From Litorilituus lipolyticus (lineage in GTDB: Bacteria; Pseudomonadota; Gammaproteobacteria; Enterobacterales; Alteromonadaceae), in NCBI RefSeq assembly GCF_006439335.1, contig NZ_SAWY01000013.1, positions 1 to 64,000 of the forward strand: DNA of 64,000 nt, written 5' to 3'. Below the pieces are notes generated by a model, which was not told the origin of the DNA, did no database searches, and worked only from the letters and a program-made list of their open reading frames with translations. Positions 37,901 to 45,417 of this stretch are shown piece by piece (positions within the stretch are counted from its first letter, which is position 1; each line of letters starts with the position of its first letter). The position numbers and the translations under genes were made by a program.

Positions 37901-39070
37901 TTAAAAAACATTTCTGAATGAAAGCCCCGTTTCCATGACCGGGAAAATACGTTCTAAAGTTTCTATTGGTAAGGGTTCACCGTCAGCGTTATAAATGGTT
38001 ACTGCCGTTTGTTCATTTTTGTCATCTAACGGTGCTAAGACAAATTGATAATGGGCATCATTCACGTCAATGACCGGAATATCATCACCCCATATTGCAT
38101 CCCAAACGCTTGTCTCAGGTTTGACAAAATCAACAAAGTAAATGCGTTTTTCTTCATTTAAGTCAGTAATCGTAAAGCCATGTTTTTCAAAAAATACAGG
38201 CATATTTTCCCAAAGCTTATCTGCCGCCATTTCAACAACGTAGGCATGCTCTTCTTCAGGGTTTTTACCAATATTAACCAACTTTTGGTTTGAACGCATT
38301 AATCGATTTTCACGTTGCTGAACACGGTAATTATAATCGACTAGCGATACAATCGAGTTCAGCATATTTTTTTCAGCACGCTGCTTATCAATAGGATCAA
38401 TGACTTTACTACCGCCACGTTTGTCTGTACGCATATAATCAACCATAGAAACGGTTAACGAAACACTTCTACCATGAGGCTTAGCAACTAACTGATATCT
38501 AAATCGTAAACTGGTTGCAGATTCAATTTCTGTGAATAACCACCCTGCTTCCACTTCATCATGATACCAATCCGATTCAATAATTAATGTTTTAATACCT
38601 TCACGCGATATACTTGTTTCTTTTAAGCTGGTGGCACCTTCTAGCACCTTACTTAAAGTCACTTCTATGTCTTCATCAACCGTGGTATGGCCAACACCAT
38701 CTTTTTCAAGCTTCTGTAGAACTACTTTTTCAATGAATGCTAACAGCTCTCTATCTTCAAGTACCTTGTCAAACCAAATGGTTGAAATGCTAGATTCTTC
38801 AACTACACGAGAAGAAGCTGCGATAGGAAGCACCAATGTAGGTGCTCGGATATCCATGTCTTTACCCACTGGACCATCATGATTAACGTTATTGGTTACA
38901 TAAAATTCTTTTTGTTCAGCTGGTTTATCTAATCCCTGTGGAATAGTTAATGGTTTAGCTTCAGGCTTATCAGCATAATCAAAGTCTCCTAGTGCTTGTT
39001 TATTATTCATTGAACTACAAGCTGAAATAGATAAGGTTAGCAATGATAAAAAGAATACTTGACGACTCAT
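37901..39070 (-). CDS. bamC: Outer membrane protein assembly factor BamC
   Basis: 389 residues from ATG 39070, which has AGGAG 5 bases upstream; a frame start at 39103 would lengthen the signal unusually. Lipobox ISAC gives a lipoprotein of the Bam complex that inserts outer-membrane barrels. The unstructured N-terminal part (PLTIPQGLDKPAE) and two helix-grip domains (about 100-215 and 240-385) match BamC. In E. coli dapA lies upstream of bamC; here the upstream neighbour is divergent gcvR and dapA is absent. Confidence 0.9.
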   Translation of the reverse strand: MSRQVFFLSLLTLSISACSSMNNKQALGDFDYADKPEAKPLTIPQGLDKPAEQKEFYVTNNVNHDGPVGKDMDIRAPTLVLPIAASSRVVEESSISTIWFDKVLEDRELLAFIEKVVLQKLEKDGVGHTTVDEDIEVTLSKVLEGATSLKETSISREGIKTLIIESDWYHDEVEAGWLFTEIESATSLRFRYQLVAKPHGRSVSLTVSMVDYMRTDKRGGSKVIDPIDKQRAEKNMLNSIVSLVDYNYRVQQRENRLMRSNQKLVNIGKNPEEEHAYVVEMAADKLWENMPVFFEKHGFTITDLNEEKRIYFVDFVKPETSVWDAIWGDDIPVIDVNDAHYQFVLAPLDDKNEQTAVTIYNADGEPLPIETLERIFPVMETGLSFRNVF

Positions 39071-39272
39071 TAAAACTCCTGCGACACGAGAACTTACACT
39101 CATGCCAAATAAAAAAAATAATTTGCAAAATTATCACTAAATAAATATTGCGCCCATGGTACTTGCCTGTTTTTGCAAACACAAGGCATATGACCAATAA
39201 ACTTTAAGATGATTCCAACTTATTCTGCAATAAGTTACAATAGCCCTTTAAAAAGCAATTTAGGCGTAGTGA

Positions 39273-39800
39273 ATGTCACAGTATTTAGTGCTAACAGCAA
39301 TGGGATCAGACCGTACAGGTTGTGTTAGCGAGTTAACTAAATTAGCAAGTGAATGCGAATGTAATATATTAGATAGCAGAATGGCTATTTTTGGCTCTGA
39401 ATTTACCTTTATTATGCTACTTAATGGCGATGCACGGGCCATTAATAAAATTGAAGGGAGAATACCTACAATAGCTCATAGTCTAGATTTGATTACCATG
39501 ATGAAACGAACGTCTGGCCACAGAACATTTGACTTAGTTCATCACTACCAAGCTGATTATGCTGGTATCGATCAACCTGGTATTTTAAAAGCTATGACAG
39601 CATTTTTCGCCACTAGAAAAATAGATATCTCTTCATTAAAATCAGAGATAGACCCTGAAACTAATCACATGAGTGCAAGTATGTTATTTGCCTTAACTGA
39701 AAAAATTAGCTTTGAAGAACTTGAAGTAGATTTTCTAGAGTTATGCCAACAAACAGACGTGCAAGGTTGCATCAAAAAGGCAACAACAAACCTTTTATAG
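39273..39800 (+). CDS. gcvR: Glycine cleavage system transcriptional repressor GcvR
   Basis: 175 residues with two ACT domains: about 4-75, opening YLVLTAMGSDRTGCVSELT, and about 90-165. In E. coli GcvR binds glycine and antagonises GcvA at the gcvTHP promoter. The arrangement gcvR-bcp divergent from bamC is as in E. coli, minus dapA. The DRTG motif at the first ligand site is retained. Confidence 0.9.
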   Translation: MSQYLVLTAMGSDRTGCVSELTKLASECECNILDSRMAIFGSEFTFIMLLNGDARAINKIEGRIPTIAHSLDLITMMKRTSGHRTFDLVHHYQADYAGIDQPGILKAMTAFFATRKIDISSLKSEIDPETNHMSASMLFALTEKISFEELEVDFLELCQQTDVQGCIKKATTNLL

Positions 39801-39841
39801 CTTATCGATAATATTCTTAATAACACTAGGATAATAAAGTA

Positions 39842-40324
39842 ATGAATACTCTTACCGTTGGCGATAAAGCGCCATTATTTGAATTAGCTGATCAACATGG
39901 CAGCATAGTTAAACTAGCTGATACGCTAAAAGAAAACAAACAAGCACTTGTCTATTTTTACCCTAAAGCTATGACACCCGGTTGTACAGTACAAGCTCAG
40001 AACTTACGTGACGTGAAAAATGAACTGGATGCATTAAATGTAGCTGTTTTTGGTATAAGCCCTGATGAAGTTAAACGTTTAGATAAATTTTGCCAACGAG
40101 ATGAACTTAATTTCACTTTACTATCTGATGTTGATCATAAAGTTGCTGATGAATTCGGTGTTTGGGGATTAAAAAAGTTTATGGGCAAAGAGTATGACGG
40201 GATTCATCGTTTAAGCTTTTTAGTCGGTACTGATGGCAATATTGCTCATGTATTTAATAAGTTTAAAACTAAAGATCATCATCAAGTCGTTTTAGACGTT
40301 TTAGCTGAACTTACCGCCAAATAA
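39842..40324 (+). CDS. bcp: Thiol peroxidase (Bcp/PrxQ), alpha3-type 2-Cys
   Basis: 160 residues. Reduces hydroperoxides with thioredoxin. Peroxidatic Cys48 is in TPGCTV. The E. coli resolving Cys five residues later (TPGCTVQAC) is Gln here (QAQNL), but Cys84 (DKFCQRD) lies 36 residues after Cys48. That is the spacing reported for PrxQ of Xylella fastidiosa, where resolution uses helix alpha3. So it is probably still a two-Cys enzyme, with a longer rearrangement per cycle. The 42-base gap after gcvR suggests one transcript. Confidence 0.92.
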   Translation: MNTLTVGDKAPLFELADQHGSIVKLADTLKENKQALVYFYPKAMTPGCTVQAQNLRDVKNELDALNVAVFGISPDEVKRLDKFCQRDELNFTLLSDVDHKVADEFGVWGLKKFMGKEYDGIHRLSFLVGTDGNIAHVFNKFKTKDHHQVVLDVLAELTAK

Positions 40325-40345
40325 CCCACTTACACTTCCCATAAT

Positions 40346-40379
40346 AAAGCGGCAACTATCAAAGATATTGCCGCTTTTT
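40346..40379 (+). terminator. Rho-independent terminator of gcvR-bcp
   Basis: Stem AAAGCGGCAA (40346-40355) / TTGCCGCTTT (40368-40377) with a 12-base loop and TTTTT. It lies just after bcp and just before the end of convergent mgsA. Confidence 0.85.
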
Positions 40380-40383
40380 CGGT

Positions 40384-40851
40384 TTAAGGCACTCTCTTTT
40401 CCATATAGCTTTGATAGTCAGGAATTTCAATTTCGACTGTTTGATTCATACTAGCCGACTCCATTAAAAAGTTAGCACTGGCTTTATTGGTTGCACTTGG
40501 TATATTCCATACTGCGGCTAAACGTAATAGTGCCTTAACGTCAGGATCGTGAGGAACAGAGTCCAAAGGATCCCAAAAGAAAATTAATACATCAATTTTG
40601 CCTTCAGTAATTAATGCTCCTAACTGCTGATCCCCTCCCATGGGGCCTGAATACAAACAATGTACTGGTTGTTCAATACACGTTGACAGTAAAGTACCTG
40701 TAGTACCAGTTGCATATAACTCATGCTGCTCAAGCTGTGTTTTCTTTTCTTTAGCCCAAGCCATTAAATCCGCTTTCATATTATCATGTGCTACTAACGC
40801 CATGCGCTTTCTCTTAGGAAGGGTACGTTTACAATAATTCATTTGATTCAT
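40384..40851 (-). CDS. mgsA: Methylglyoxal synthase
   Basis: 155 residues from ATG 40851; AGG sits 9 bases upstream, and an ATG three codons on (40842) would give exactly the E. coli length. Converts dihydroxyacetone phosphate to methylglyoxal, bypassing lower glycolysis under phosphate limitation or sugar stress. Motifs: [15 protein letters not shown] phosphate loop, [13 protein letters not shown] with catalytic Asp, FWDPLD, PHDPDV with His. It starts 39 bases after the end of the AI-2E transporter gene on the same strand. Confidence 0.95.
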   Translation of the reverse strand: MNQMNYCKRTLPKRKRMALVAHDNMKADLMAWAKEKKTQLEQHELYATGTTGTLLSTCIEQPVHCLYSGPMGGDQQLGALITEGKIDVLIFFWDPLDSVPHDPDVKALLRLAAVWNIPSATNKASANFLMESASMNQTVEIEIPDYQSYMEKRVP

Positions 40852-40890
40852 ACGTTTATACCTACAATAGTGCATTTTCCATTATTAAGG

Positions 40891-41967
40891 CTAAGAAGAT
40901 GCTTCAAGCTCTTCTTCGTTAGCTGATGGCCAAGCACTGACCACGGCCTTAACTAAAGTGGCAAGAGGAATTGCAAAAAATACTCCCCAAAACCCCCATA
41001 GTCCACCAAAAAATATAACGGCAATAATTATAGTGACTGGGTGTAAATTTACCGCTTCAGAGAATAATAAAGGCACAATAACATTGCCATCTAACGCTTG
41101 AATAATGCCATAAGCTAACATGACATAACCAAATTCACTGGTTAGGCCAAACTGAAAAAGTGCAACTAAACAAACAGGTATGGTAACTACAGTAGCTCCC
41201 ACATATGGAACTAATACAGATAGCCCAACAAGAACGCCTAATAATACGGCATAGTTTAAATCTAAGAATATAAAAGCAACGGTAGACATTGCCCCTACAA
41301 TAAGAATTTCAATCACTTTTCCGCGAATATAATTCAAAATTTGTTGGTTCATTTCACGGCCAACTTGTGTAGCCATACGGCGCTCTTTAGGAAGAAAGCT
41401 GGTTAAATAGCCAACCAAGTCTTGTTTATCTTTTAAAAAGAAAAACACCATTAATGGCACCAAAATTAAATAAACCATTAACGCAACCAGATCTGAAATA
41501 GAGTTTAATGATGCTTTTAAAGCAACCTCGCCCCACTCCAGCAACTTATCATTAACTAAGTTAATGAAGGTTTCAATTTGTGCTGCTTGGATAATGTCTG
41601 GATATTTTTCAGGTAACGTTAATAAGAAGCCCTTACCTTGAGTGATCATATTAGGCACTTCTTGCAACAAATTACTACTTTGCTTCCAAATAATGGGCAT
41701 TAAGCCGAGTAAGCCCACTAAAGAAAAGCCAATAAAAGTAATCACTACAGCAACTGTTGCCGTCGTTCTGTTCACAGCATGGATGCGAGTTAATTTATTA
41801 ACCGGTAAATCTAATAAAAAGGCAATGGCGATGGCTACAAATACCGGCATAAGTAAACTGCTAAACATTGCAATGAATAAAAATAAACATAGCAATATTA
41901 CAACTAAGGTAACCGCGTTGGGATCTGAAAATTTACGCATATACCAAGCAGTAAATAATTTAATCAT
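40891..41967 (-). CDS. perM: AI-2E/PerM family transporter
   Basis: 358 residues with about eight membrane helices and the family's long central loop (about 65-150). The C-terminal PVTIIIAVIFFGGLWGFWGVFFAIPLATLVKA block is characteristic of the AI-2E exporter superfamily. Members include PerM (YfgO), which adjoins bepA in E. coli as it nearly does here. Transported substrate unknown; the AI-2 label is only the family name. Confidence 0.85.
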   Translation of the reverse strand: MIKLFTAWYMRKFSDPNAVTLVVILLCLFLFIAMFSSLLMPVFVAIAIAFLLDLPVNKLTRIHAVNRTTATVAVVITFIGFSLVGLLGLMPIIWKQSSNLLQEVPNMITQGKGFLLTLPEKYPDIIQAAQIETFINLVNDKLLEWGEVALKASLNSISDLVALMVYLILVPLMVFFFLKDKQDLVGYLTSFLPKERRMATQVGREMNQQILNYIRGKVIEILIVGAMSTVAFIFLDLNYAVLLGVLVGLSVLVPYVGATVVTIPVCLVALFQFGLTSEFGYVMLAYGIIQALDGNVIVPLLFSEAVNLHPVTIIIAVIFFGGLWGFWGVFFAIPLATLVKAVVSAWPSANEEELEASS

Positions 41968-41982
41968 AATTAACTATTCTCT

Positions 41983-42213
41983 TTAATCTATCTTATTATT
42001 TTCAATACTAATTTCTATAATGCCATTTGCCATCGTCTGTTGGCTATAGCAATATCCTTGTTTTGTTAAAAACTTTGGAATATCACTGACAGAACCAAGA
42101 TCATTTATTCGTACAACACACAAGTCACCTGCTTGCATCTGCTTTAAAATCAATCGCATGTTCACTAAAGGAACAGGACATTTTTCTTGAGTACCATCAT
42201 ATTTATATATCAT
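41983..42213 (-). CDS. TusA-family sulfur carrier
   Basis: 76 residues, a complete SirA/TusA fold. The sulfur-binding Cys is in EKCPVPLVNMR (motif CPxP) near residue 12, and the GDLCVVRINDLGS block follows. Whether it serves tRNA thiolation (TusA) or another role (YeeD/YedF-like) is not decidable from sequence; a second Cys pair (GYCYS) is unusual. It lies 15 bases before the AI-2E gene on the same strand. Confidence 0.85.
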   Translation of the reverse strand: MIYKYDGTQEKCPVPLVNMRLILKQMQAGDLCVVRINDLGSVSDIPKFLTKQGYCYSQQTMANGIIEISIENNKID

Positions 42214-42319
42214 AATAAAATGCGAAACTGCTCTTTAGTTCGGATTGCTATTTTGCGACAATTATACCCATGACCGAATCATGAGTGAAAGCACAAATGT
42301 TATAAGGAAATATAACTCG

Positions 42320-42931
42320 ATGAGTTCTTTAACTGTTGAATCTAATTTAAAAGAAATAAATGCTTTCAAGAAAAAAGTAAATTGGGGGGAAGTTCCCGCT
42401 ATTTATCATCTTGTTTCTTCATCTGTGGGCGACCTAGACAGTATTTTGTCCCATGGCTTTGATAGTGCTTATAAAAGAATACTTAATCCCAACAGTTGGA
42501 ATCAATCTGTTTTTGATACCTATAAAGATAATGACGGTAATTTAAAAGTGCGTCATAAGCCGGAAGTCTATCTACGTCACGAATTTAATGACATGGGTTA
42601 TGAACTTCACTTTTTCCCAGTAGTTAACGGTCGTATAGTACATGAGCCGATGATAAATAACCCCAACTGTCCATTTCACACTTGGACCCCGGAGACCTTA
42701 CAGATGCTGTTTCGTATTAATAGTTTGGTGGCCTTTTCTGTCTTTAGTTATCAAAGTGGCGATGAAGCAGATCTTGCTTTAATTCGCTTTGCTCATATAA
42801 CAGTTGAGAAATTAATTAAAAATTTAAGCGAATTTTTTAATATAACTGAAGTCAAAGGTTACACAATTGCACAATTTTATCAGGAAATTGCTAAAAGAGA
42901 TGGTAATATCCTAAACCCAGAAACTAATTAA
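42320..42931 (+). CDS. Uncharacterised protein
   Basis: 203 residues from ATG 42320, which has AAGGA 11 bases upstream; the frame runs back to 42245 (TTG) and passes ATG 42281, so the start is uncertain. I recognise no family. Visible traits: no signal peptide or membrane helix, an aromatic-rich middle (YELHFFPVVNGRIVHEP, NNPNCPFHTWTPETL), a His/Cys/Trp cluster near residue 125, and a helical C-terminal half. It sits between divergent tusA-like and co-directional bepA in an otherwise E. coli-like block. Confidence 0.6.
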   Translation: MSSLTVESNLKEINAFKKKVNWGEVPAIYHLVSSSVGDLDSILSHGFDSAYKRILNPNSWNQSVFDTYKDNDGNLKVRHKPEVYLRHEFNDMGYELHFFPVVNGRIVHEPMINNPNCPFHTWTPETLQMLFRINSLVAFSVFSYQSGDEADLALIRFAHITVEKLIKNLSEFFNITEVKGYTIAQFYQEIAKRDGNILNPETN

Positions 42932-43003
42932 AAGACATTTACTTAAGATAACTTGATTCAATAAGTCATAAAACCTTTGTATTAAGCTTCACAGGATCCC
43001 CTA

Positions 43004-44473
43004 TTGTTTAAATTAAAAACCTTATTTCAAGCAAGTTCACTTACTTTGTCCATTGCACTAGCGACAAGTTTTAACGCCAATGCTTATATCAATCAAAATG
43101 ATAAAAATAAATTACCTGAAATAGGCACTTCAGCATTTAGTGTTTTATCGTTAGATAAAGAGCGACAACTAGGTCAAGCAATGATGCGTCAATTGCGGGC
43201 AAGTTCGCCACTAATACAAGATCCTGTGCTTATTGAATACATCAACGATTTAGGTAATCAATTAGTAAAAAATGCCCAAGATGTACATTACGCCTTTGAG
43301 TTTTTTATTATTAATAATGAAGAAATAAATGCTTTTGCTTTCTTTGGTGGTCATGTAGGCATTCATAGCGGTTTAATTACTACCGCAGATACAGAAAGTG
43401 AACTTGCCTCGGTATTAGCCCATGAAATATCTCACGTTACACAAAGGCATTTGGCTCGCCGCTTAGAGTCTCAAAGTCAAACCCATGCATTAACCATGGC
43501 AGGTATGATTTCAGGTGTCTTATTAAGTTTGGTTAATCCTACTGTTGGTATGGCTGCCTTAAGTGCCAGTATGGCGGCAACTCAACAAGCTAGTATCAAT
43601 TACACGCGTGGCAATGAAAAAGAAGCGGATCGTGTTGGTATCGCTTTATTAGCAAATAGTGACTTCGACCCTCAAGGGGCACCTACGTTTTTTGCTAAAA
43701 TGTCGGAAAAATATCGTTATGCGAGTAAGCCACCAGCGATGTTATTAACTCACCCGTTACCTGAGTCTCGAATAGCAGATGCTCGACAAAGAGCGCACAA
43801 CTACCCTGTTCGCCCTTTAGCGCCAAAACTCGAGTTTGAATTGGCGAAAGCAAGAATAAAATCTAGATATCAAGGCGATAGTAAAACTAATATAGGCTTT
43901 TATCAGCGCCAATTAACTAAAAAGACTTACATGGTAGAAGAAGCGGCTCTTTATGGTTTGGCATTATCTTACTTTGAAGACAAAAAATACCAGCAAGCCA
44001 AGCAAGTATTAAAGCAATTGTTGCAAAAGGATAAACACAATTTATTTTATGTAGATGCTTTAACTGATGTTTATTTAGCTATGAAAGAGTTCGACTCAGC
44101 CATTTCAATGTTAGTTGACTTAAACCTATTAATGCCTAATAACCAAGTCGTCAGTTTAAATTACGGTAATGCATTATTTACCGCTAAAAAATATGATCAA
44201 GCAGTTCAAGTATTACAAGATTTTCTTCTAGTTCAACCCAACAACTTTATTGCCTACGATTTATTAACATCTATTTATCGTCAACAAGGTAAAATGGGGT
44301 TAATGCATATGCACAAAGCTGAAGTACTTGCACTATTAGGCGGTTATAATAAAGCCATTGATGAACTTCAAACTAGTTACAGCTTGCTTGAATCAAAACC
44401 GCTATTACAAAAGCGAATTAAAGCCAGAATCTTACAGTTTCAGGAACAAGAAAGTCGCTTAAAACGCTTATAG
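43004..44473 (+). CDS. bepA: Beta-barrel assembly-enhancing protease BepA
   Basis: 489 residues, nearly the E. coli length (487). Periplasmic M48 zinc metalloprotease and chaperone that helps LptD maturation and degrades stalled outer-membrane proteins. Signal peptide about 1-27. Metal site HEISH in SVLAHEISHVTQRHL with third ligand Glu in NEKEADRVG. C-terminal half is tetratricopeptide-like. The start is TTG at 43004 with AGGA 7 bases upstream. arsC (yfgD) follows, as in E. coli. Confidence 0.95.
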   Translation: MFKLKTLFQASSLTLSIALATSFNANAYINQNDKNKLPEIGTSAFSVLSLDKERQLGQAMMRQLRASSPLIQDPVLIEYINDLGNQLVKNAQDVHYAFEFFIINNEEINAFAFFGGHVGIHSGLITTADTESELASVLAHEISHVTQRHLARRLESQSQTHALTMAGMISGVLLSLVNPTVGMAALSASMAATQQASINYTRGNEKEADRVGIALLANSDFDPQGAPTFFAKMSEKYRYASKPPAMLLTHPLPESRIADARQRAHNYPVRPLAPKLEFELAKARIKSRYQGDSKTNIGFYQRQLTKKTYMVEEAALYGLALSYFEDKKYQQAKQVLKQLLQKDKHNLFYVDALTDVYLAMKEFDSAISMLVDLNLLMPNNQVVSLNYGNALFTAKKYDQAVQVLQDFLLVQPNNFIAYDLLTSIYRQQGKMGLMHMHKAEVLALLGGYNKAIDELQTSYSLLESKPLLQKRIKARILQFQEQESRLKRL

Positions 44474-44552
44474 ACGCACAATATTTATTTTTATCATAAC
44501 TTTAATTACAAAGCTTTTGCTTTAACTTCACCACTTATTTAAAGGAAACAAC

Positions 44553-44909
44553 ATGTTTACTATTTATCACAATCCAAGATGTTCAAAAAGCCGACAAACT
44601 TTAGCTTTACTTGAACCTAAAGCTCAAGAAAATCAGCAAGAAATCACCATTGTTGAGTATTTAAAAACACCATTATCTGAAGATGAAATTAAAGCTTTAT
44701 TATCACAACTTAGCTGTAACCCTATAGACATGATGAGAACAAAAGAAGATGAATTTAAAGAACAAAATTTAAAAGGTGCAGATGATGCAACCTTAATAAG
44801 CGCGATGGCCAATACCCCAAAATTAGTAGAGCGCCCCATTGTTTCTAATGGTGATAAAGCGATTATCGGTCGTCCGCCAGAAAACGTACTCGCTTTTTTT
44901 GCTAAATAA
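44553..44909 (+). CDS. arsC: Arsenate reductase (glutaredoxin-dependent), YfgD-like
   Basis: 118 residues. Catalytic Cys in HNPRCSKSRQ at the N-terminus; conserved Arg residues in MMRTKEDEF and LVERPIV match the ArsC glutaredoxin type. Located after bepA as yfgD is in E. coli. The true substrate may not be arsenate, since no other ars gene is nearby. Confidence 0.92.
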   Translation: MFTIYHNPRCSKSRQTLALLEPKAQENQQEITIVEYLKTPLSEDEIKALLSQLSCNPIDMMRTKEDEFKEQNLKGADDATLISAMANTPKLVERPIVSNGDKAIIGRPPENVLAFFAK

Positions 44910-44919
44910 AAGATATCCC

Positions 44920-45321
44920 ATGAGCAAACAAAGAATTTCAACAATAAATCTAAAGAAAATAGCGCTAATTGGCTATTTTTCGTTACTTTTTTATATGCCG
45001 TTATGGTTGCTTGTACTAAGCCCTAGTGAAAGCTTATCTACTGGCACCACCTTAGTTTTGTTTACTTTACCTTTATTATTTCCTTTAAAAGGATTATTAC
45101 AAGGTAAACCTTATACCTATGCTTGGTCTAATTTCATCGTATTAATATACTTTTTACATGGCTTAACCACTTTCTGGGTGCTTCCTGAAGATCGTATTTG
45201 GGCAACAATTGAGCTTATTTTTGCAACGACTATGTTTTTAGGGGCAACTTATTACGCTAAGTATCGTGGACAAGAACTAGGATTGAGTATAAGAACAAAA
45301 AAATCTGATTCAGGTGAGTAA
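44920..45321 (+). CDS. DUF2069 membrane protein
   Basis: 133 residues from ATG 44920, which starts 10 bases after arsC; a longer frame would overlap it. Four membrane helices: about 11-28, 38-56, 66-86 and 92-110. The PLLFPLKGLLQGKPYTYAWSNFIVLIYF block is DUF2069. Function unknown. Usually found next to the arsC/hda region in gammaproteobacteria. Confidence 0.85.
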   Translation: MSKQRISTINLKKIALIGYFSLLFYMPLWLLVLSPSESLSTGTTLVLFTLPLLFPLKGLLQGKPYTYAWSNFIVLIYFLHGLTTFWVLPEDRIWATIELIFATTMFLGATYYAKYRGQELGLSIRTKKSDSGE

Positions 45322-45417
45322 CCTGACTCTATGATAAGGTAATTATTTAACTTGCATTGACTTAATGGACTATACGTCAATGCAACATAATCGAATAACT
45401 ATAATTAAGGAGTAATT

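Noticed and set aside
39015-39197. 60-codon minus-strand frame upstream of bamC
   Set aside because: Overlaps the bamC start region in another frame and has no ribosome site or recognisable product.
39842-40324. Calling bcp a 1-Cys peroxiredoxin because the E. coli resolving Cys is absent
   Set aside because: Cys84 is at the spacing expected for an alpha3-type resolving Cys.
44839-44919. Longer start for the DUF2069 gene overlapping arsC
   Set aside because: The additional 27 residues are arsC sequence in another frame; ATG 44920 starts just before the first membrane-helix region.
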